From an uncultured Flavobacteriales bacterium (GTDB lineage: Bacteria; Bacteroidota; Bacteroidia; Flavobacteriales; Crocinitomicaceae): a stretch of 64,000 bases of DNA. A program made the position numbers and the translations under genes. Below the pieces are notes generated by a model. It had not been told where the DNA came from. It did no database searches and saw only the letters and a list, made by a program, of their open reading frames with translations. The stretch is taken from contig CAMLHZ010000008.1 of NCBI GenBank assembly GCA_946480085.1, forward strand, positions 105,820-169,819. The letters run 5' to 3'. Shown one piece after another: positions 34,943-44,989 of the stretch. Numbering within the stretch: the stretch's first letter is position 1; each line of letters begins with the position of its first letter.

Positions 34943-36949
34943 TTAGAATTCGTATAGCTCGATCAATGCCGCTTTGAAACGGTCTACAGGCAAGAATTGT
35001 TTCTCCAACGGAACTGCAAATGGAACAGGCGTATCCAAAGAAGCAACACGTTTTACAGGTGCGTCTAAGCCATCGAAACATTTTTCGTTGATTAGAGCTG
35101 CAATTTCACCTCCAATTCCACCAGTCATACAATCCTCATGGAAAACAATTACTTTACCTGTTTTGCGTACAGATTCGTAAATCGTTTCTGTATCCAAAGG
35201 AAGTAATGTTTTCAAGTCAATTAGATCTGCAGAGATTTCAGGATGTTCGTCCAAAGCTTCCATTGCCCAGTGAACTCCTAGTCCGTAGGTAACAATGGTT
35301 AAATCCTCTCCTTTTCGAACGTAACCTGCTTTACCGATTTCAGTGGTGTAGTAATCGTCATGAATATCTTCACGAATACTTCTGTAAAGGAATTTATGCT
35401 CGAAGAACAATACCGGATTCGGATCTTCAATTGCTGCATTCAGTAATCCTTTTGCGTCACCAGGAAAAGCAGGGTACACCACTTTTAGTCCCGGAGTATG
35501 GAAAAACCATGCTTCGTTACTTTGGCTATGAAATGGACCAGCTGCTGTATTCGCTCCAGTAGGCATACGAACTACAACGTCAGCATTTTGTCCCCATCTC
35601 CAATGTGATTTTGCAAGATTATTTACAATTTGATTGAATCCGCAAGTTGCGAAGTCGGCAAACTGCATTTCTACCATTGCTTTCATTCCATTGATGGATA
35701 AACCAAGTCCGGCACCAACTATTGCAGATTCACAAATTGGAGTATTACGAACGCGTTCTTTTCCAAATTGTTCAACAAAACCTTCAGTTACTTTAAATAC
35801 ACCACCGTATTCAGCAACATCTTGTCCCATAATAACCAATTCAGGATATTTTTCCATGGATTGACGTAAGCCATCAGAAACAGCATCAATCAATCGTTTT
35901 TCAGTTTTTGAATCGCTTTTCGGATTGATAACTGTCTGAACATACGGTGCGTAAACATCCGCGATTTCAGTTTCCAGATCAGCAGTCACCGGACCTTCAG
36001 CAAAAGCAATGTCCAGACCATTTTGAATTTCCGCTTTAATATCTTCACGGGCTTTTGCCTTCAATTCTTCGGTCAATACACCAATTTCTTCTAAGTATCT
36101 CTCGTAATTGGTAACAGGATCTTTCTTTGCCCATTCTTCCTGAAGTCCGTCAGGATAGTATTTTGTGCCTGAAGCTTCTTCGTGTCCACGCATTCTGAAA
36201 GTCATACATTCCAGCAAGAAAGGACGTGGCTTCACACGAATTGATTCAGCAATTTGACGAATGGTACGGATAACTTCCAAAATATTGTTTCCATCAACTT
36301 GATAAGCATCCATTCCATATCCAATTCCTTTATCAATGAATTGCTTACATCTGAATTGTTCGTTGGACGGAGTGGAAAGTCCCCAGCAATTGTTTTCAAC
36401 TGTAAAAATTACAGGAAGGTCCCAAACAGCAGCCACATTCAGTGACTCATGAAAATCACCTTCAGATGCGCCACCGTCACCAGTAAACACAATAGTCGCT
36501 TGCTCGTTCTTCTTCAGTTTGTTTGCCAAAGCAATTCCATCAGCAATACCAAGCTGCGGACCCAAATGAGAAATCATTCCAACAATGTTGTAGTCTTTTG
36601 CTCCAAAGTGAAAAGAACGGTCTCTACCTTTTGTAAAGCCCGACATTTTACCCTGAAACTGAGCAAAAAGTCGCTCCAAAGGAATTCCACGAGTCGTGAA
36701 AATTCCTAAATTCCGATGCATTGGAAGAATAAATTCTTCTTTATTCATAGCTAAGGCTGCGCCTACCGAAATTCCTTCCTGTCCCCATCCGGAAAACCAT
36801 TTACTGATTTTTCCCTGACGAAGCAGAATCAACATTTTTTCCTCGATCATACGAGGCTTCAGGATTGAAGTATAAATATTTAATAATTCCTGGTCCTCAA
36901 ATCCTGTTCTGTCGAATTGGATGGTTCTATTTTTTAATGCGACTTCCAT
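34943..36949 (-). CDS. Fused E1 alpha/beta subunit of a 2-oxo-acid dehydrogenase
   Basis: A 668-residue thiamine-diphosphate enzyme that decarboxylates a 2-oxo acid in a dehydrogenase complex. Residues 1-330 are E1 alpha, with HFGAKDYNIVG and the TPP motif GDGGASEGDFHESLNVA ending in VENN. Residues about 345-668 are E1 beta, with LVIMGQDVAEYGGVFKVTEG and FHEDCMTGGIGGEIAALI. The alpha-beta fusion in one chain is usual in Bacteroidota and is generally annotated as the branched-chain or pyruvate type; substrate is uncertain. E2 and E3 genes are not here. I choose ATG 36949 (MEVALKNRTIQFD); a -7 box at 36974-36967 lies after the longer start at 37000. Confidence 0.93.
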   Translation of the reverse strand: MEVALKNRTIQFDRTGFEDQELLNIYTSILKPRMIEEKMLILLRQGKISKWFSGWGQEGISVGAALAMNKEEFILPMHRNLGIFTTRGIPLERLFAQFQGKMSGFTKGRDRSFHFGAKDYNIVGMISHLGPQLGIADGIALANKLKKNEQATIVFTGDGGASEGDFHESLNVAAVWDLPVIFTVENNCWGLSTPSNEQFRCKQFIDKGIGYGMDAYQVDGNNILEVIRTIRQIAESIRVKPRPFLLECMTFRMRGHEEASGTKYYPDGLQEEWAKKDPVTNYERYLEEIGVLTEELKAKAREDIKAEIQNGLDIAFAEGPVTADLETEIADVYAPYVQTVINPKSDSKTEKRLIDAVSDGLRQSMEKYPELVIMGQDVAEYGGVFKVTEGFVEQFGKERVRNTPICESAIVGAGLGLSINGMKAMVEMQFADFATCGFNQIVNNLAKSHWRWGQNADVVVRMPTGANTAAGPFHSQSNEAWFFHTPGLKVVYPAFPGDAKGLLNAAIEDPNPVLFFEHKFLYRSIREDIHDDYYTTEIGKAGYVRKGEDLTIVTYGLGVHWAMEALDEHPEISADLIDLKTLLPLDTETIYESVRKTGKVIVFHEDCMTGGIGGEIAALINEKCFDGLDAPVKRVASLDTPVPFAVPLEKQFLPVDRFKAALIELYEF

Positions 36950-36966
36950 AGCTGTTTTGTGAACGG

Positions 36967-36974
36967 CAAAAATA
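36967..36974 (-). promoter_or_regulatory. -7 box of the E1 alpha/beta gene
   Basis: TATTTTTG on the minus strand fits TAnnTTTG and ends 17 bases before ATG 36949. It lies inside the longer frame that starts at 37000, which it argues against. Confidence 0.45.
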
Positions 36975-37163
36975 ATTGAAATCCACGGAGGAAAATTCAC
37001 CTTTAAAGAAACATTGTGAAAATTTTCAACAAGTTGCGCTCACTTTTTATGTTTTCGCTTTTTTGATTTCAAATAATGAAGCCTCGTTGGACTGATTATT
37101 TAGTTGTGTTTATTACTAATTCGATTTACTAATGAATTATTTAACAATAAATTTTGTAAACGC

Positions 37164-37193
37164 TTGTTTTTTAGAATGTTTTAGATAAATTTG
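37164..37193 (+). promoter_or_regulatory. Promoter of the 37218-40120 gene pair
   Basis: TTG (37164-37166) and TAAATTTG (37186-37193) are 19 bases apart, the consensus arrangement. The start codon lies 24 bases downstream. Confidence 0.65.
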
Positions 37194-37217
37194 CTTAGAA
37201 CTGCACACTCTCCTACG

Positions 37218-38450
37218 ATGAAAAAGTACGTACTATTTTCCACCATTTTCGCATCCAGTTTGGCTTTTGGGCAAGCTCGGATTGTTATGTCAGGTGCTTC
37301 ATATATTGTAATTGACAATTCAGCTAAGCTTGTAGTTGAAAATCCAGCTACTAACGCCATTACCAATTCCGGTACTGGAGGAATCATGACCGAAAGTGAA
37401 TTTGATCAAGTTTTTTGGTTCATCGGAAATGGCACTGGAGCATATACAATGCCATTCGTTTCTCAAGCGGCAATTACACAAATTCCTTTTACGGCAAATA
37501 TTGGAACTGCTGGTAGTGGTGGTGGAATAATTCGTTTTTCTACATATCCTGGTCCAACTTGGGATAACAATGTTTATCGTCCTTCGGATGTTACCCATAT
37601 GTTCGATTTCAATACGAATTCAGTAAACAACTCCGATAACGTTATTGATCGCTTTTGGATTGTGGATGCATCTTCTTATGGGACAAAGCCCGGTGCCTCG
37701 TTTACGTTTACTTACAGAGATGTTGAGCATACACAAGTCGGAAATAACATTGTTGAAGCTGATTTAGGTGCGCAGCGTTTTCATCCCGGTCCAAATATTT
37801 GGGGAGATTATATGCCTCAAGGTACAACCAATGTAGCAACCAATCAAACATCAGGAGTTCCTGTGGTACCTGGTGATTTCTGGCGTTCATGGACATTGAG
37901 TGAAACTACAAGTCCGTTATCGGTTGAAGTTGCTTATTTCAAAGCTACTTGTGACGATCAGCAACTGAAATTCAATTGGCAAACCCTAAGTGAGTCAAAT
38001 GTGGATCATTTTGAAGTTGAACATTTAAATGGTCAGCATTTTGAAGTGATCGGTATGATTGCACCTCAAGGAGGAGTTGGAATTAAGAATTATTCCTTTA
38101 CATCGGAGGTTTACAGAAGCGGAACATTCCGTTTGGTGGAAGTTGATACGGATGGTGACCGCATAATCAAGTCATCGCTTCAGGCGGATTGTAGTAATAA
38201 CGAAACTATTGTGAGTTTTGATCAGTCTACAAATACATTATACATGCAGTTTGAAGGCGACTTCAACGGTGAAGAACTTTTAGAGATTTTTGATGCAACT
38301 GGTCGCGTAGTTTACAAGACAGATGTGTCAGTTCAATATGGGGCGAATTTCGTTTCGGTACCCGATTTACAATTCAGTCATGGATTTTATTCTGTTCGAA
38401 TGAAGAATGGTAACAAACTGATTTCAGAACAAATTATTAAAGCAAACTAG
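37218..38450 (+). CDS. T9SS type A cargo protein of unknown function
   Basis: A secreted protein of 410 residues with signal peptide MKKYVLFSTIFASSLAFGQ. The body begins ARIVMSGASYIVIDNSAKLVV, a start shared by many Bacteroidota surface proteins, and contains a segment with VEVAYFKATCDDQQLKFNWQ (the usual domain before sorting signals). The C-terminal sorting domain has LEIFDATGRVVYKTD and ends FYSVRMKNGNKLISEQIIKA. I choose ATG 37218; the TTG at 37191 lies inside the -7 promoter box. It lies 26 bases ahead of a fibre-like gene, repeating the arrangement at 3606-6151. Confidence 0.85.
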   Translation: MKKYVLFSTIFASSLAFGQARIVMSGASYIVIDNSAKLVVENPATNAITNSGTGGIMTESEFDQVFWFIGNGTGAYTMPFVSQAAITQIPFTANIGTAGSGGGIIRFSTYPGPTWDNNVYRPSDVTHMFDFNTNSVNNSDNVIDRFWIVDASSYGTKPGASFTFTYRDVEHTQVGNNIVEADLGAQRFHPGPNIWGDYMPQGTTNVATNQTSGVPVVPGDFWRSWTLSETTSPLSVEVAYFKATCDDQQLKFNWQTLSESNVDHFEVEHLNGQHFEVIGMIAPQGGVGIKNYSFTSEVYRSGTFRLVEVDTDGDRIIKSSLQADCSNNETIVSFDQSTNTLYMQFEGDFNGEELLEIFDATGRVVYKTDVSVQYGANFVSVPDLQFSHGFYSVRMKNGNKLISEQIIKAN

Positions 38451-38476
38451 AATATTACTTCTTCAATAATACAAAC

Positions 38477-40120
38477 ATGAAAAAATTACTACTCCCAATT
38501 GCCTTTGTAATCTCCGCAAATGCTTTTGCTCAGAATGTGGCAATTAATTCAACAGGAGCAGCAGCAGTTACTTCTGCGGCATTAGATGTTGATATGGCGA
38601 ATAAAGGGATTTTGATTCCTCGTGTAGCACTAACTACCACCGCAGCTTTTGCTCCGGTTACGGGTACAGCTACAACGTCTTTGATGGTTTATAATACGGC
38701 TACAGCTGGTACAGCGCCAACGAATGTAACTCCGGGTTATTATTACTGGGATGGTGCTCAATGGGTTCGATTACTTGGTGGAAACACAAATACGTATTGG
38801 ATTGTTGGTTCATCTGCCGCCGCAGTAAATACTCCTGCAGCTACTGGCTTTTTCGGTACAACATCAAATCAACATGTTGATTTAGTTACCAATGGGGCGG
38901 TTAGAGGTCGATTGTCTAATCTAGGAGAATTTTTTATTGGAACTACTGCAACTGCACTTCCTGGCGATTTGATGAATGGGGTGAGTAACGCTACATTCCC
39001 ATGGGCAATAAATGGGTATTCTAACCAGAATGGTTCGGGTGTTTATGGTTCGATTACGGCTGGAACAACCATTTTTGCTGGGGTTCAAGGTGAATATGCA
39101 GGGACCAACGCAAATGGTGCAGGTACTAGAGGGTTAGATGCTGGTGGTACACCTGGTACGAGTTTTAATGTTGCTAGATCTGGGGTAAGCGGTGATGTTT
39201 CGGCCGTAGCTGGAACGTTCAAGTTTGGTGTTTTAGGAACTGGTGGTGCTAGCGGTAGAACTGGAAGTGTATTTGGAAATGATTTTGGAGTAGCGATGGC
39301 ATCATTGGGTTATTTTACTTCTGGAGGTGTCGATATATCTGTTTACGGTTTCGGTCAGGCACATACAAATGGTGTAGCTGGTGGAAAAGGATCAGGAAAG
39401 AACAAATCGAATATGGCCTTGACCGAAGTGAATACGAACATAGGTTTAGGTATTTACGGAGGTATGATGGGAGGCTGGATTCGTGGTCTTGCCTATGGAA
39501 CATACGTTAAAGGTGAAATTTATTCTATGTATGTAGACGGAAAAACGTATACGAATCAACCAATTACACAACTAGTTGAAACAGATGGTGATCGTCAACC
39601 AGTTTATGCTTCTTCTGCAATGAAAGTTGAAATTAGCACACGAGGAAAAAGCAACTTGACAGGTGGTACGACTTATGTTGAATTCACACCTGAATTCAAG
39701 AATACAATTTCAACTAATCCAGATGAGTTAACGATTACGGTAACGCCTAATGGCAATTCAAATGGAATTTATATTGTGTCATATGATGCGAATGGTTTCA
39801 CTGTAATGGAAAATAATTCAGGAACATCTAATGTGTCTTTTAATTGGATTGCTATTGGAACCCGCAAGAACTATGAAACAATGGAACATGACGGTCAAAT
39901 TTTGTCAAATGATTACGATCAAAAAATGAACGGTGTTATGTATAATGAAATAAATACTTCAGGAACTCCTCAGACAATGTGGTGGGATGGAACACAAATG
40001 GTGTTTGATCAACCTGTTCCAGAAAAAAATACGCTTCCTGGTTATGCACCAGTTAGTAATACGAGTAGACCAAAAGCTGCACCGAATACGTTACCGCTTC
40101 CAGCAAATGGTGTAGAGTAA
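38477..40120 (+). CDS. Secreted fibre-like protein, second locus
   Basis: A 547-residue secreted protein with signal peptide MKKLLLPIAFVISANAFAQ. It opens with NVAINSTGAAAVTSAALDVD, then KGILIPRVALTTTAAF and YYYWDGAQWVRLLGG, which is the standard N-terminal layout of Bacteroidota tail-fibre-like proteins. Glycine-rich segments (about 170-330) follow, then a distinct domain (about 345-490) ending in a Pro-rich tail (PGYAPVSNTSRPKAAPNTLP). No T9SS sorting domain is present. It follows a T9SS cargo gene by 26 bases. A surface or extracellular fibre role is inferred from composition. Confidence 0.78.
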   Translation: MKKLLLPIAFVISANAFAQNVAINSTGAAAVTSAALDVDMANKGILIPRVALTTTAAFAPVTGTATTSLMVYNTATAGTAPTNVTPGYYYWDGAQWVRLLGGNTNTYWIVGSSAAAVNTPAATGFFGTTSNQHVDLVTNGAVRGRLSNLGEFFIGTTATALPGDLMNGVSNATFPWAINGYSNQNGSGVYGSITAGTTIFAGVQGEYAGTNANGAGTRGLDAGGTPGTSFNVARSGVSGDVSAVAGTFKFGVLGTGGASGRTGSVFGNDFGVAMASLGYFTSGGVDISVYGFGQAHTNGVAGGKGSGKNKSNMALTEVNTNIGLGIYGGMMGGWIRGLAYGTYVKGEIYSMYVDGKTYTNQPITQLVETDGDRQPVYASSAMKVEISTRGKSNLTGGTTYVEFTPEFKNTISTNPDELTITVTPNGNSNGIYIVSYDANGFTVMENNSGTSNVSFNWIAIGTRKNYETMEHDGQILSNDYDQKMNGVMYNEINTSGTPQTMWWDGTQMVFDQPVPEKNTLPGYAPVSNTSRPKAAPNTLPLPANGVE

Positions 40121-40146
40121 ATAGAAATTGAAGTATAAAAATTGAA

Positions 40147-40180
40147 GACCAATCTTGTAAGAACGAGATTGGTCTTTTTT
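40147..40180 (+). terminator. Terminator after the second fibre gene
   Basis: GACCAATCTTGT (40147-40158) pairs with ACGAGATTGGTC (40163-40174; one G-T pair), then six T's. Confidence 0.88.
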
Positions 40181-40323
40181 ATGACCTGATTTTTTCGTGA
40201 TTTAAAGTGTAAATCAATAAGCTATTGATAATCCATCCATTTATTCCGTAACGTAAAACGGTGATTAATTCATTTGCGAATAATAGCGTATTCAGAGTTG
40301 AATCAGAAGATATTCAATGAAAC

Positions 40324-40352
40324 AAAAAAGGTTGCTCCGAAGAACAACCTTT
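40324..40352 (-). terminator. Terminator after gdhA
   Basis: On the minus strand AAAGGTTG-TTC, loop TTCG, GAG-CAACCTTT, followed by T's. It lies 22 bases after the gdhA stop. Confidence 0.85.
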
Positions 40353-40373
40353 CATTTTATATTTTGATTTGGA

Positions 40374-41729
40374 TTAAACCAATCCTTGATCAATCATTGA
40401 ATCTGCAACTTTAACGAATCCAGCGATGTTTGCACCTTTAACGTAGTCAACATTTCCTTTATCGTCTTTTCCGTATTTCACACAAGCTTCGTGGATAGAA
40501 ACCATGATTCCGTGTAATTTAGCGTCTACTTCTTCAGCAGTCCAGCTCAAACGTAAAGAGTTTTGAGACATTTCCAATCCTGATGTAGCAACACCTCCAG
40601 CGTTAGATGCTTTTCCTGGTGAGAACAATACATTAGCAGCCTGGAATGCAGCAATACCTTCTGGTGTAGTTGGCATGTTTGCACCTTCAGCAACACAGAT
40701 AACTCCGTTTGCAACCAATGCAGCAGCTTCTTCACCGTTCAATTCGTTTTGAGTAGCACAAGGCAAAGCGATATCAGCTTTTACTTCCCAAGGACGTTTC
40801 CCTGCAACGAATTTTGCGTTAGGGTATTGTTTAACGTACTCTTCAATACGACCACGTTTAACGTTTTTCAATTCCATTACGAAAGCAAGTTTCCCAGCAT
40901 CAATTCCTTCTGAATCATGAATGTATCCTGAAGAATCTGATAACGTAACGACTTTACCTCCTAATTGTGTAGCTTTTTCACAAGCGTATTGAGCAACGTT
41001 TCCTGAACCCGAAACAACAACTACTTTACCAACGAAAGTATCGTTTTTAGTAGCTAACATTTCTTTAGCAAAGTATACTGTTCCGTATCCTGTAGCTTCC
41101 GGACGAATCAAAGATCCACCCCAGTTGCGAGCTTTACCTGTTAATACACCTGTAAATTCATTACGGATACGTTTGTATTGACCAAACATGTAACCAATCT
41201 CACGACCTCCAACACCGATATCACCAGCAGGTACATCTGTATCAGCACCGATATGACGAGAAAGCTCAGTCATGAAAGATTGACAAAACTTCATTACTTC
41301 ATTGTCTGATTTTCCTTTTGGATCAAAATCAGAACCTCCTTTACCACCACCCATTGGCAATGTTGTTAAAGAGTTTTTGAAGATTTGCTCAAAACCTAAG
41401 AATTTCAAAATTGATAGGTTAACTGACGGGTGAAAACGAAGTCCTCCTTTGTATGGTCCGATTGCGGAGTTGAATTCTACGCGGTAACCACGGTTAACCT
41501 GAATTTCACCTTTATCATCCAACCAAGGAACACGGAATAAAATTGTTCTCTCTGGTTCAACGATTCTATCCAAAATTTTTGCGGTCTTATATTTTGGATT
41601 TTCTTCCATGAACGGAATTACTGCTTCAGCAACTTCATGAACTGCTTGCAAGAATTCAGTTTCATGTCCGTTGGTAGCTTTTACTTTGTCCATAAAAGCG
41701 TCAATCTGTGCTTGATATTTATTTGACAT
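40374..41729 (-). CDS. gdhA: Glutamate dehydrogenase
   Basis: A 451-residue glutamate dehydrogenase interconverting 2-oxoglutarate plus ammonia and glutamate. Motifs include [27 protein letters not shown], the catalytic stretch [19 protein letters not shown], and the Rossmann motif [12 protein letters not shown]. Length (about 450) fits the hexameric, usually NADP-linked biosynthetic enzyme; cofactor preference is inferred. A -7 box TACATTTG on the minus strand (41766-41759) starts its transcript, giving a 5' leader of about 25 bases. It is monocistronic with its own terminator. Confidence 0.97.
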   Translation of the reverse strand: MSNKYQAQIDAFMDKVKATNGHETEFLQAVHEVAEAVIPFMEENPKYKTAKILDRIVEPERTILFRVPWLDDKGEIQVNRGYRVEFNSAIGPYKGGLRFHPSVNLSILKFLGFEQIFKNSLTTLPMGGGKGGSDFDPKGKSDNEVMKFCQSFMTELSRHIGADTDVPAGDIGVGGREIGYMFGQYKRIRNEFTGVLTGKARNWGGSLIRPEATGYGTVYFAKEMLATKNDTFVGKVVVVSGSGNVAQYACEKATQLGGKVVTLSDSSGYIHDSEGIDAGKLAFVMELKNVKRGRIEEYVKQYPNAKFVAGKRPWEVKADIALPCATQNELNGEEAAALVANGVICVAEGANMPTTPEGIAAFQAANVLFSPGKASNAGGVATSGLEMSQNSLRLSWTAEEVDAKLHGIMVSIHEACVKYGKDDKGNVDYVKGANIAGFVKVADSMIDQGLV

Positions 41730-41758
41730 TATACCTTAACTTTTAAGTTTGAGTTAGG

Positions 41759-41766
41759 CAAATGTA
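41759..41766 (-). promoter_or_regulatory. -7 box of gdhA
   Basis: TACATTTG on the minus strand fits TAnnTTTG and ends 29 bases before the gdhA ATG. No clear -33 TTG. Confidence 0.5.
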
Positions 41767-42060
41767 GTATTTTTTTATACTCAGCTTCCTCTTGATTAAG
41801 GTTTGTTATGAACCATTGGAAATATGCCCTTGTTTTCGTTAGATCCCTATTCAATTTACCTTTAGTATGACGATTGTTAGAATAGGAATCCTATTTAGTG
41901 ATAATTTATATTTTGTTAGAAAAAAGTGTGTTTACACATGTAAATAACATGGAGGACAAACATTGTAACAATTTTAAACTTTTACATCAATTAAATAGAC
42001 CCGTAAAAGGCAGTTTATATTACTTATCGATCTCTAAAGCCCATATTTCTAGAGAATTAA

Positions 42061-42092
42061 TTGATTTTTAACCCTGCAACAACTTACATTTG
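42061..42092 (+). promoter_or_regulatory. Promoter of the SprB-repeat protein gene
   Basis: TTG (42061-42063) and TACATTTG (42085-42092) are 21 bases apart. The box overlaps the earliest possible in-frame start (42090), so translation must begin further down, at ATG 42159. Confidence 0.6.
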
Positions 42093-42158
42093 TATTTAGT
42101 TATTTACCGAGGCAACCATAACCAGTTGCTTAACGTTTGGTTGATATCAGATTTTATT

Positions 42159-44849
42159 ATGAAAAAAATATTCTTGTTTTTTGTTGGGCTTCTAGCTATT
42201 GCGAATGTAAATTCACAAGTAACATTGTGTTTAGGAGCTGATGCAACTGTTTGTCAGGGACAAACGGTACAAATCAACAACTGTGCTTCAGGTGGACCTT
42301 CTTCAGGACTAAACTTAAATGCACCTTCTTCGGTTTCTTTGGGAGATGATGTTTGGAGCCCATTAATTCCAATGGGATTCAACTTTAATTTCTACGGTAC
42401 AAATTTCTCTAACTGTGTTATTGGATCTAACGGTTTGATTTCATTTAATGCATCTAATGCAGGAGGATACTGTCCGTGGTCTTTAAACTCGTCACAAACA
42501 TTACCTAATACAGGTTTAACGCAGTGTTTTAATGCTGCAATGTTGTGTTATGGAGATTTGTATCCTACAGGAGCAACAAGTGGTCCGGTTCAGTACCAAA
42601 CTTTGGGAACAGCACCAAATCGTAAGTTCGTTGTTTTATATAATAGTGTAACAATGTATTCTTGTACAAACCAATGTGTTTATGCAGGAATTGTGTTTTA
42701 CGAAACATCTAACATTATTGAAATGTTTATTGGATCTAAAACGGTTTGTTCAGGATGGAACGGTGGTGTTGCAGTTCAAGCTACTGAAAACAGCACAGGA
42801 AACGTTGCGCACGTAACACCGGGAAGAAATATGTCAGTTTGGACAGCATCTTCAGACGGTAGACGTTGGACACCAACTTCTCCTGCTAATACTACAAACT
42901 ACACAATGTCTGCCATTCCATATACAGCAATTACTGCTCCGGGTGGAAATTTACAATGGCAAAATACTTTAGGACAAACTTTCCCATATAATGGTGGAAC
43001 TTTAAATATTACAACGGTTCCTCCGGGAACAACTGGTTACTTCCTTGTTGGTAGCTCTTGTGGTCAGTCTACAGGTGCTGTTGGTGATACAACTTTCCTT
43101 ACACGTGTTAACGTTGCTGGTAATGCCACTGCAACAACAGATTTCTGTGGCGGAGGTAGTGGTACAGCAACTGCTAACGTAACAAGTACAACTGGTGGAC
43201 CTTGGACGTTCTTATGGTCTCCAGGAGGACAAACAACACAAACAGCTACGAACTTAGTAACTGGACCTTATACTTGTACAATTACAAATGCTGCAGGATG
43301 TACAGTAAACGTGAACGTAACTGTTCCGAATGCACCTGCGAACTTTAGTGGTACAACAACTCAGGTAACTTGTCCTGGTGGAGCTGATGGAACTGCAACT
43401 GCATCTACAACGGCAACTGGAACTGTATCTTACTTGTGGGATGATCCTGCTGCTCAAACAACTGCAACGGCTACTGGATTGGCTGCTGGTGTTTACAACT
43501 GTACTGTTACTTCTTCTAATGGATGTACTGGAACAGTTACTGTAACAGTAACTGAAATCCCGGGAATGAACATGACTGTTGTTGGTCAAACAAACGTAAC
43601 TTGTAACAGTGGTTCAGACGGTATGGCTGCGGTTAATGTTACAGGAGGAACACCAAACTACTCATATGTTTGGACTGGTTCTGCTTCAACTGCTCAAGGA
43701 GCAAATGATTTGAACGCAGGTGTTCACACTGTTACTGTAACGGATCAAAATAACTGTGTGGTAACAACTTCTGTTACTATCACTGAACCAGCTCCTTTGC
43801 AAATTTCAAGTTTGACACCGGATCAGGTAATTTGTCCTGAGAACTCAACAACTTTAGTTGCAACAGGTACTGGAGGAAGTACGGCTTATACATTTACATG
43901 GTCTGAAAACGGAACTGTAATTGGAACTGGATCTTCGTTCACAGTTGATCCTGCAAACTCTGGAACACAATACTGTGTAACATTGTCTGAAGCATGTGGT
44001 TCTCCAACAACTCAGCAATGTATGAACATTACATTCCCTACACCAGTTCAACCGTTGTTTAGTCCGGATGTTCCAACACAATGTGTACCTGGAAACTTCC
44101 AATTCGCAAACAACTCTACAAACCAAAGTGCAATTGACTTCTTTGTAGTACAGTATGGTGACGGAACTCAAGATCAATACACTGGAGCAGTTGGTTTCAA
44201 TCACCAATATGAAAACAGTGGAATTTACAATATGACTGTAACAGTTACTTCTGTTGAAGGATGTGTTACTACGAATACTTTCCCTGGAATTGTTGAAGTA
44301 GTTGATAACCCGGTTGCTGAATTTATCTTCTCAAATAACCCTACAACGATTTACGAAACGTCAATTATGGGGCAAGATCAATCATCAGGTAATGTTGTTA
44401 GCTGGGAATGGTTCTCACCAGGAAGTAATCCAATTACAAGCAGTCAGCAAAACCCGGTATTTACTTTCCCTGAAGGAATTGTAGCTACTTATCCGGTTCG
44501 TTTGATCGTTGAATCTGAAATTGGGTGTATCGATACAGTTGAGTATATCTTAAGTGTAAATAGTGATATCATTTTCTACGCACCAAATACATTTACTCCT
44601 GACGGAGATGAGTTTAACCAAACATGGGTGTATTACGTAGATGGAATTGATGTTTACAACTTCGAACTATTGATTATGAATAGATGGGGTGAGATCATTT
44701 TTGAAACTCACGATGTGAACTCAAAATGGGATGGAACTTATCACGGTCAGGTAGTGCAAGCTGGAACTTACAACTGGATTGCTCGAGTGAAAGACATCTA
44801 CACAGATGGAAAGAAAGAATTTAGAGGTGCAATTAATGTATTGCGTTAA
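42159..44849 (+). CDS. Large gliding-type T9SS surface protein with SprB-like repeats
   Basis: A secreted protein of 896 residues: signal peptide MKKIFLFFVGLLAIANVNSQ. An N-terminal cysteine-rich domain has LCLGADATVCQGQTVQINNC and a beta-propeller-like segment (SSGLNLNAPSSVSLGDDVWS ... GFNFNFYGTNFSNCVIGSNG). Two or three SprB repeats follow, for example VTCPGGADGTATAS and VTCNSGSDGMAAVNVTGGTP. Next is a PKD-like domain (VQYGDGTQDQYTG ... HQYENSGIYNMTVTV). It ends with a type B T9SS sorting domain: FYAPNTFTPDGDEFNQTW, MNRWGEIIFETHD and FRGAINVLR. Such proteins act as adhesins in gliding or surface attachment. I choose ATG 42159 from the promoter and signal peptide. Confidence 0.9.
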   Translation: MKKIFLFFVGLLAIANVNSQVTLCLGADATVCQGQTVQINNCASGGPSSGLNLNAPSSVSLGDDVWSPLIPMGFNFNFYGTNFSNCVIGSNGLISFNASNAGGYCPWSLNSSQTLPNTGLTQCFNAAMLCYGDLYPTGATSGPVQYQTLGTAPNRKFVVLYNSVTMYSCTNQCVYAGIVFYETSNIIEMFIGSKTVCSGWNGGVAVQATENSTGNVAHVTPGRNMSVWTASSDGRRWTPTSPANTTNYTMSAIPYTAITAPGGNLQWQNTLGQTFPYNGGTLNITTVPPGTTGYFLVGSSCGQSTGAVGDTTFLTRVNVAGNATATTDFCGGGSGTATANVTSTTGGPWTFLWSPGGQTTQTATNLVTGPYTCTITNAAGCTVNVNVTVPNAPANFSGTTTQVTCPGGADGTATASTTATGTVSYLWDDPAAQTTATATGLAAGVYNCTVTSSNGCTGTVTVTVTEIPGMNMTVVGQTNVTCNSGSDGMAAVNVTGGTPNYSYVWTGSASTAQGANDLNAGVHTVTVTDQNNCVVTTSVTITEPAPLQISSLTPDQVICPENSTTLVATGTGGSTAYTFTWSENGTVIGTGSSFTVDPANSGTQYCVTLSEACGSPTTQQCMNITFPTPVQPLFSPDVPTQCVPGNFQFANNSTNQSAIDFFVVQYGDGTQDQYTGAVGFNHQYENSGIYNMTVTVTSVEGCVTTNTFPGIVEVVDNPVAEFIFSNNPTTIYETSIMGQDQSSGNVVSWEWFSPGSNPITSSQQNPVFTFPEGIVATYPVRLIVESEIGCIDTVEYILSVNSDIIFYAPNTFTPDGDEFNQTWVYYVDGIDVYNFELLIMNRWGEIIFETHDVNSKWDGTYHGQVVQAGTYNWIARVKDIYTDGKKEFRGAINVLR

Positions 44850-44866
44850 TAATTAATCCGATTACA

Positions 44867-44910
44867 AAAAAAAGCCCGAAGCAGATATTTAATCGCTTCG
44901 GGCTTTTTCT
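44867..44910. terminator. Bidirectional-type intrinsic terminator
   Basis: GCCCGAAGC (44874-44882) pairs with GCTTCGGGC (44895-44903), flanked by an A run and a T run, after the SprB-repeat gene. Confidence 0.92.
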
Positions 44911-44976
44911 TTTGGGTATCCTCGATTTACTCCTTTTTGGGTATAAATTGCTGGAACAAAAACACAACATAAACCT

Positions 44977-44984
44977 TATTTTTG
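44977..44984 (+). promoter_or_regulatory. -7 box just before ATG 44990
   Basis: TATTTTTG fits TAnnTTTG and ends 5 bases before the start codon, as in front of 16628. Confidence 0.4.
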
Positions 44985-44989
44985 CGACT

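Larger units (their letters stand above)
41730..42158. other. 429-base intergenic region between divergent genes
   Basis: Longest gap in the window. It holds the gdhA -7 box (41759-41766, minus) and the 42061-42092 promoter for the SprB-repeat gene. I saw no convincing ORF, structured RNA or repeat in the AT-rich middle (about 41780-42050). Confidence 0.6.

Noticed and set aside
41780..42050. Possible small RNA or riboswitch in the gdhA upstream gap
   Set aside because: No convincing paired structure or terminator could be traced by eye, so no RNA gene is called.
42090..42158. N-terminal extension of the SprB-repeat protein
   Set aside because: The -7 promoter box overlaps the earlier start codon, and the signal peptide begins at ATG 42159.
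42254..44207. Cys/Ser/Arg-rich minus-strand ORFs inside the SprB-repeat gene (43254-43589, 43854-44207)
   Set aside because: Their odd composition comes from the antisense of Thr/Gly-rich repeats; no independent start signals or domains.
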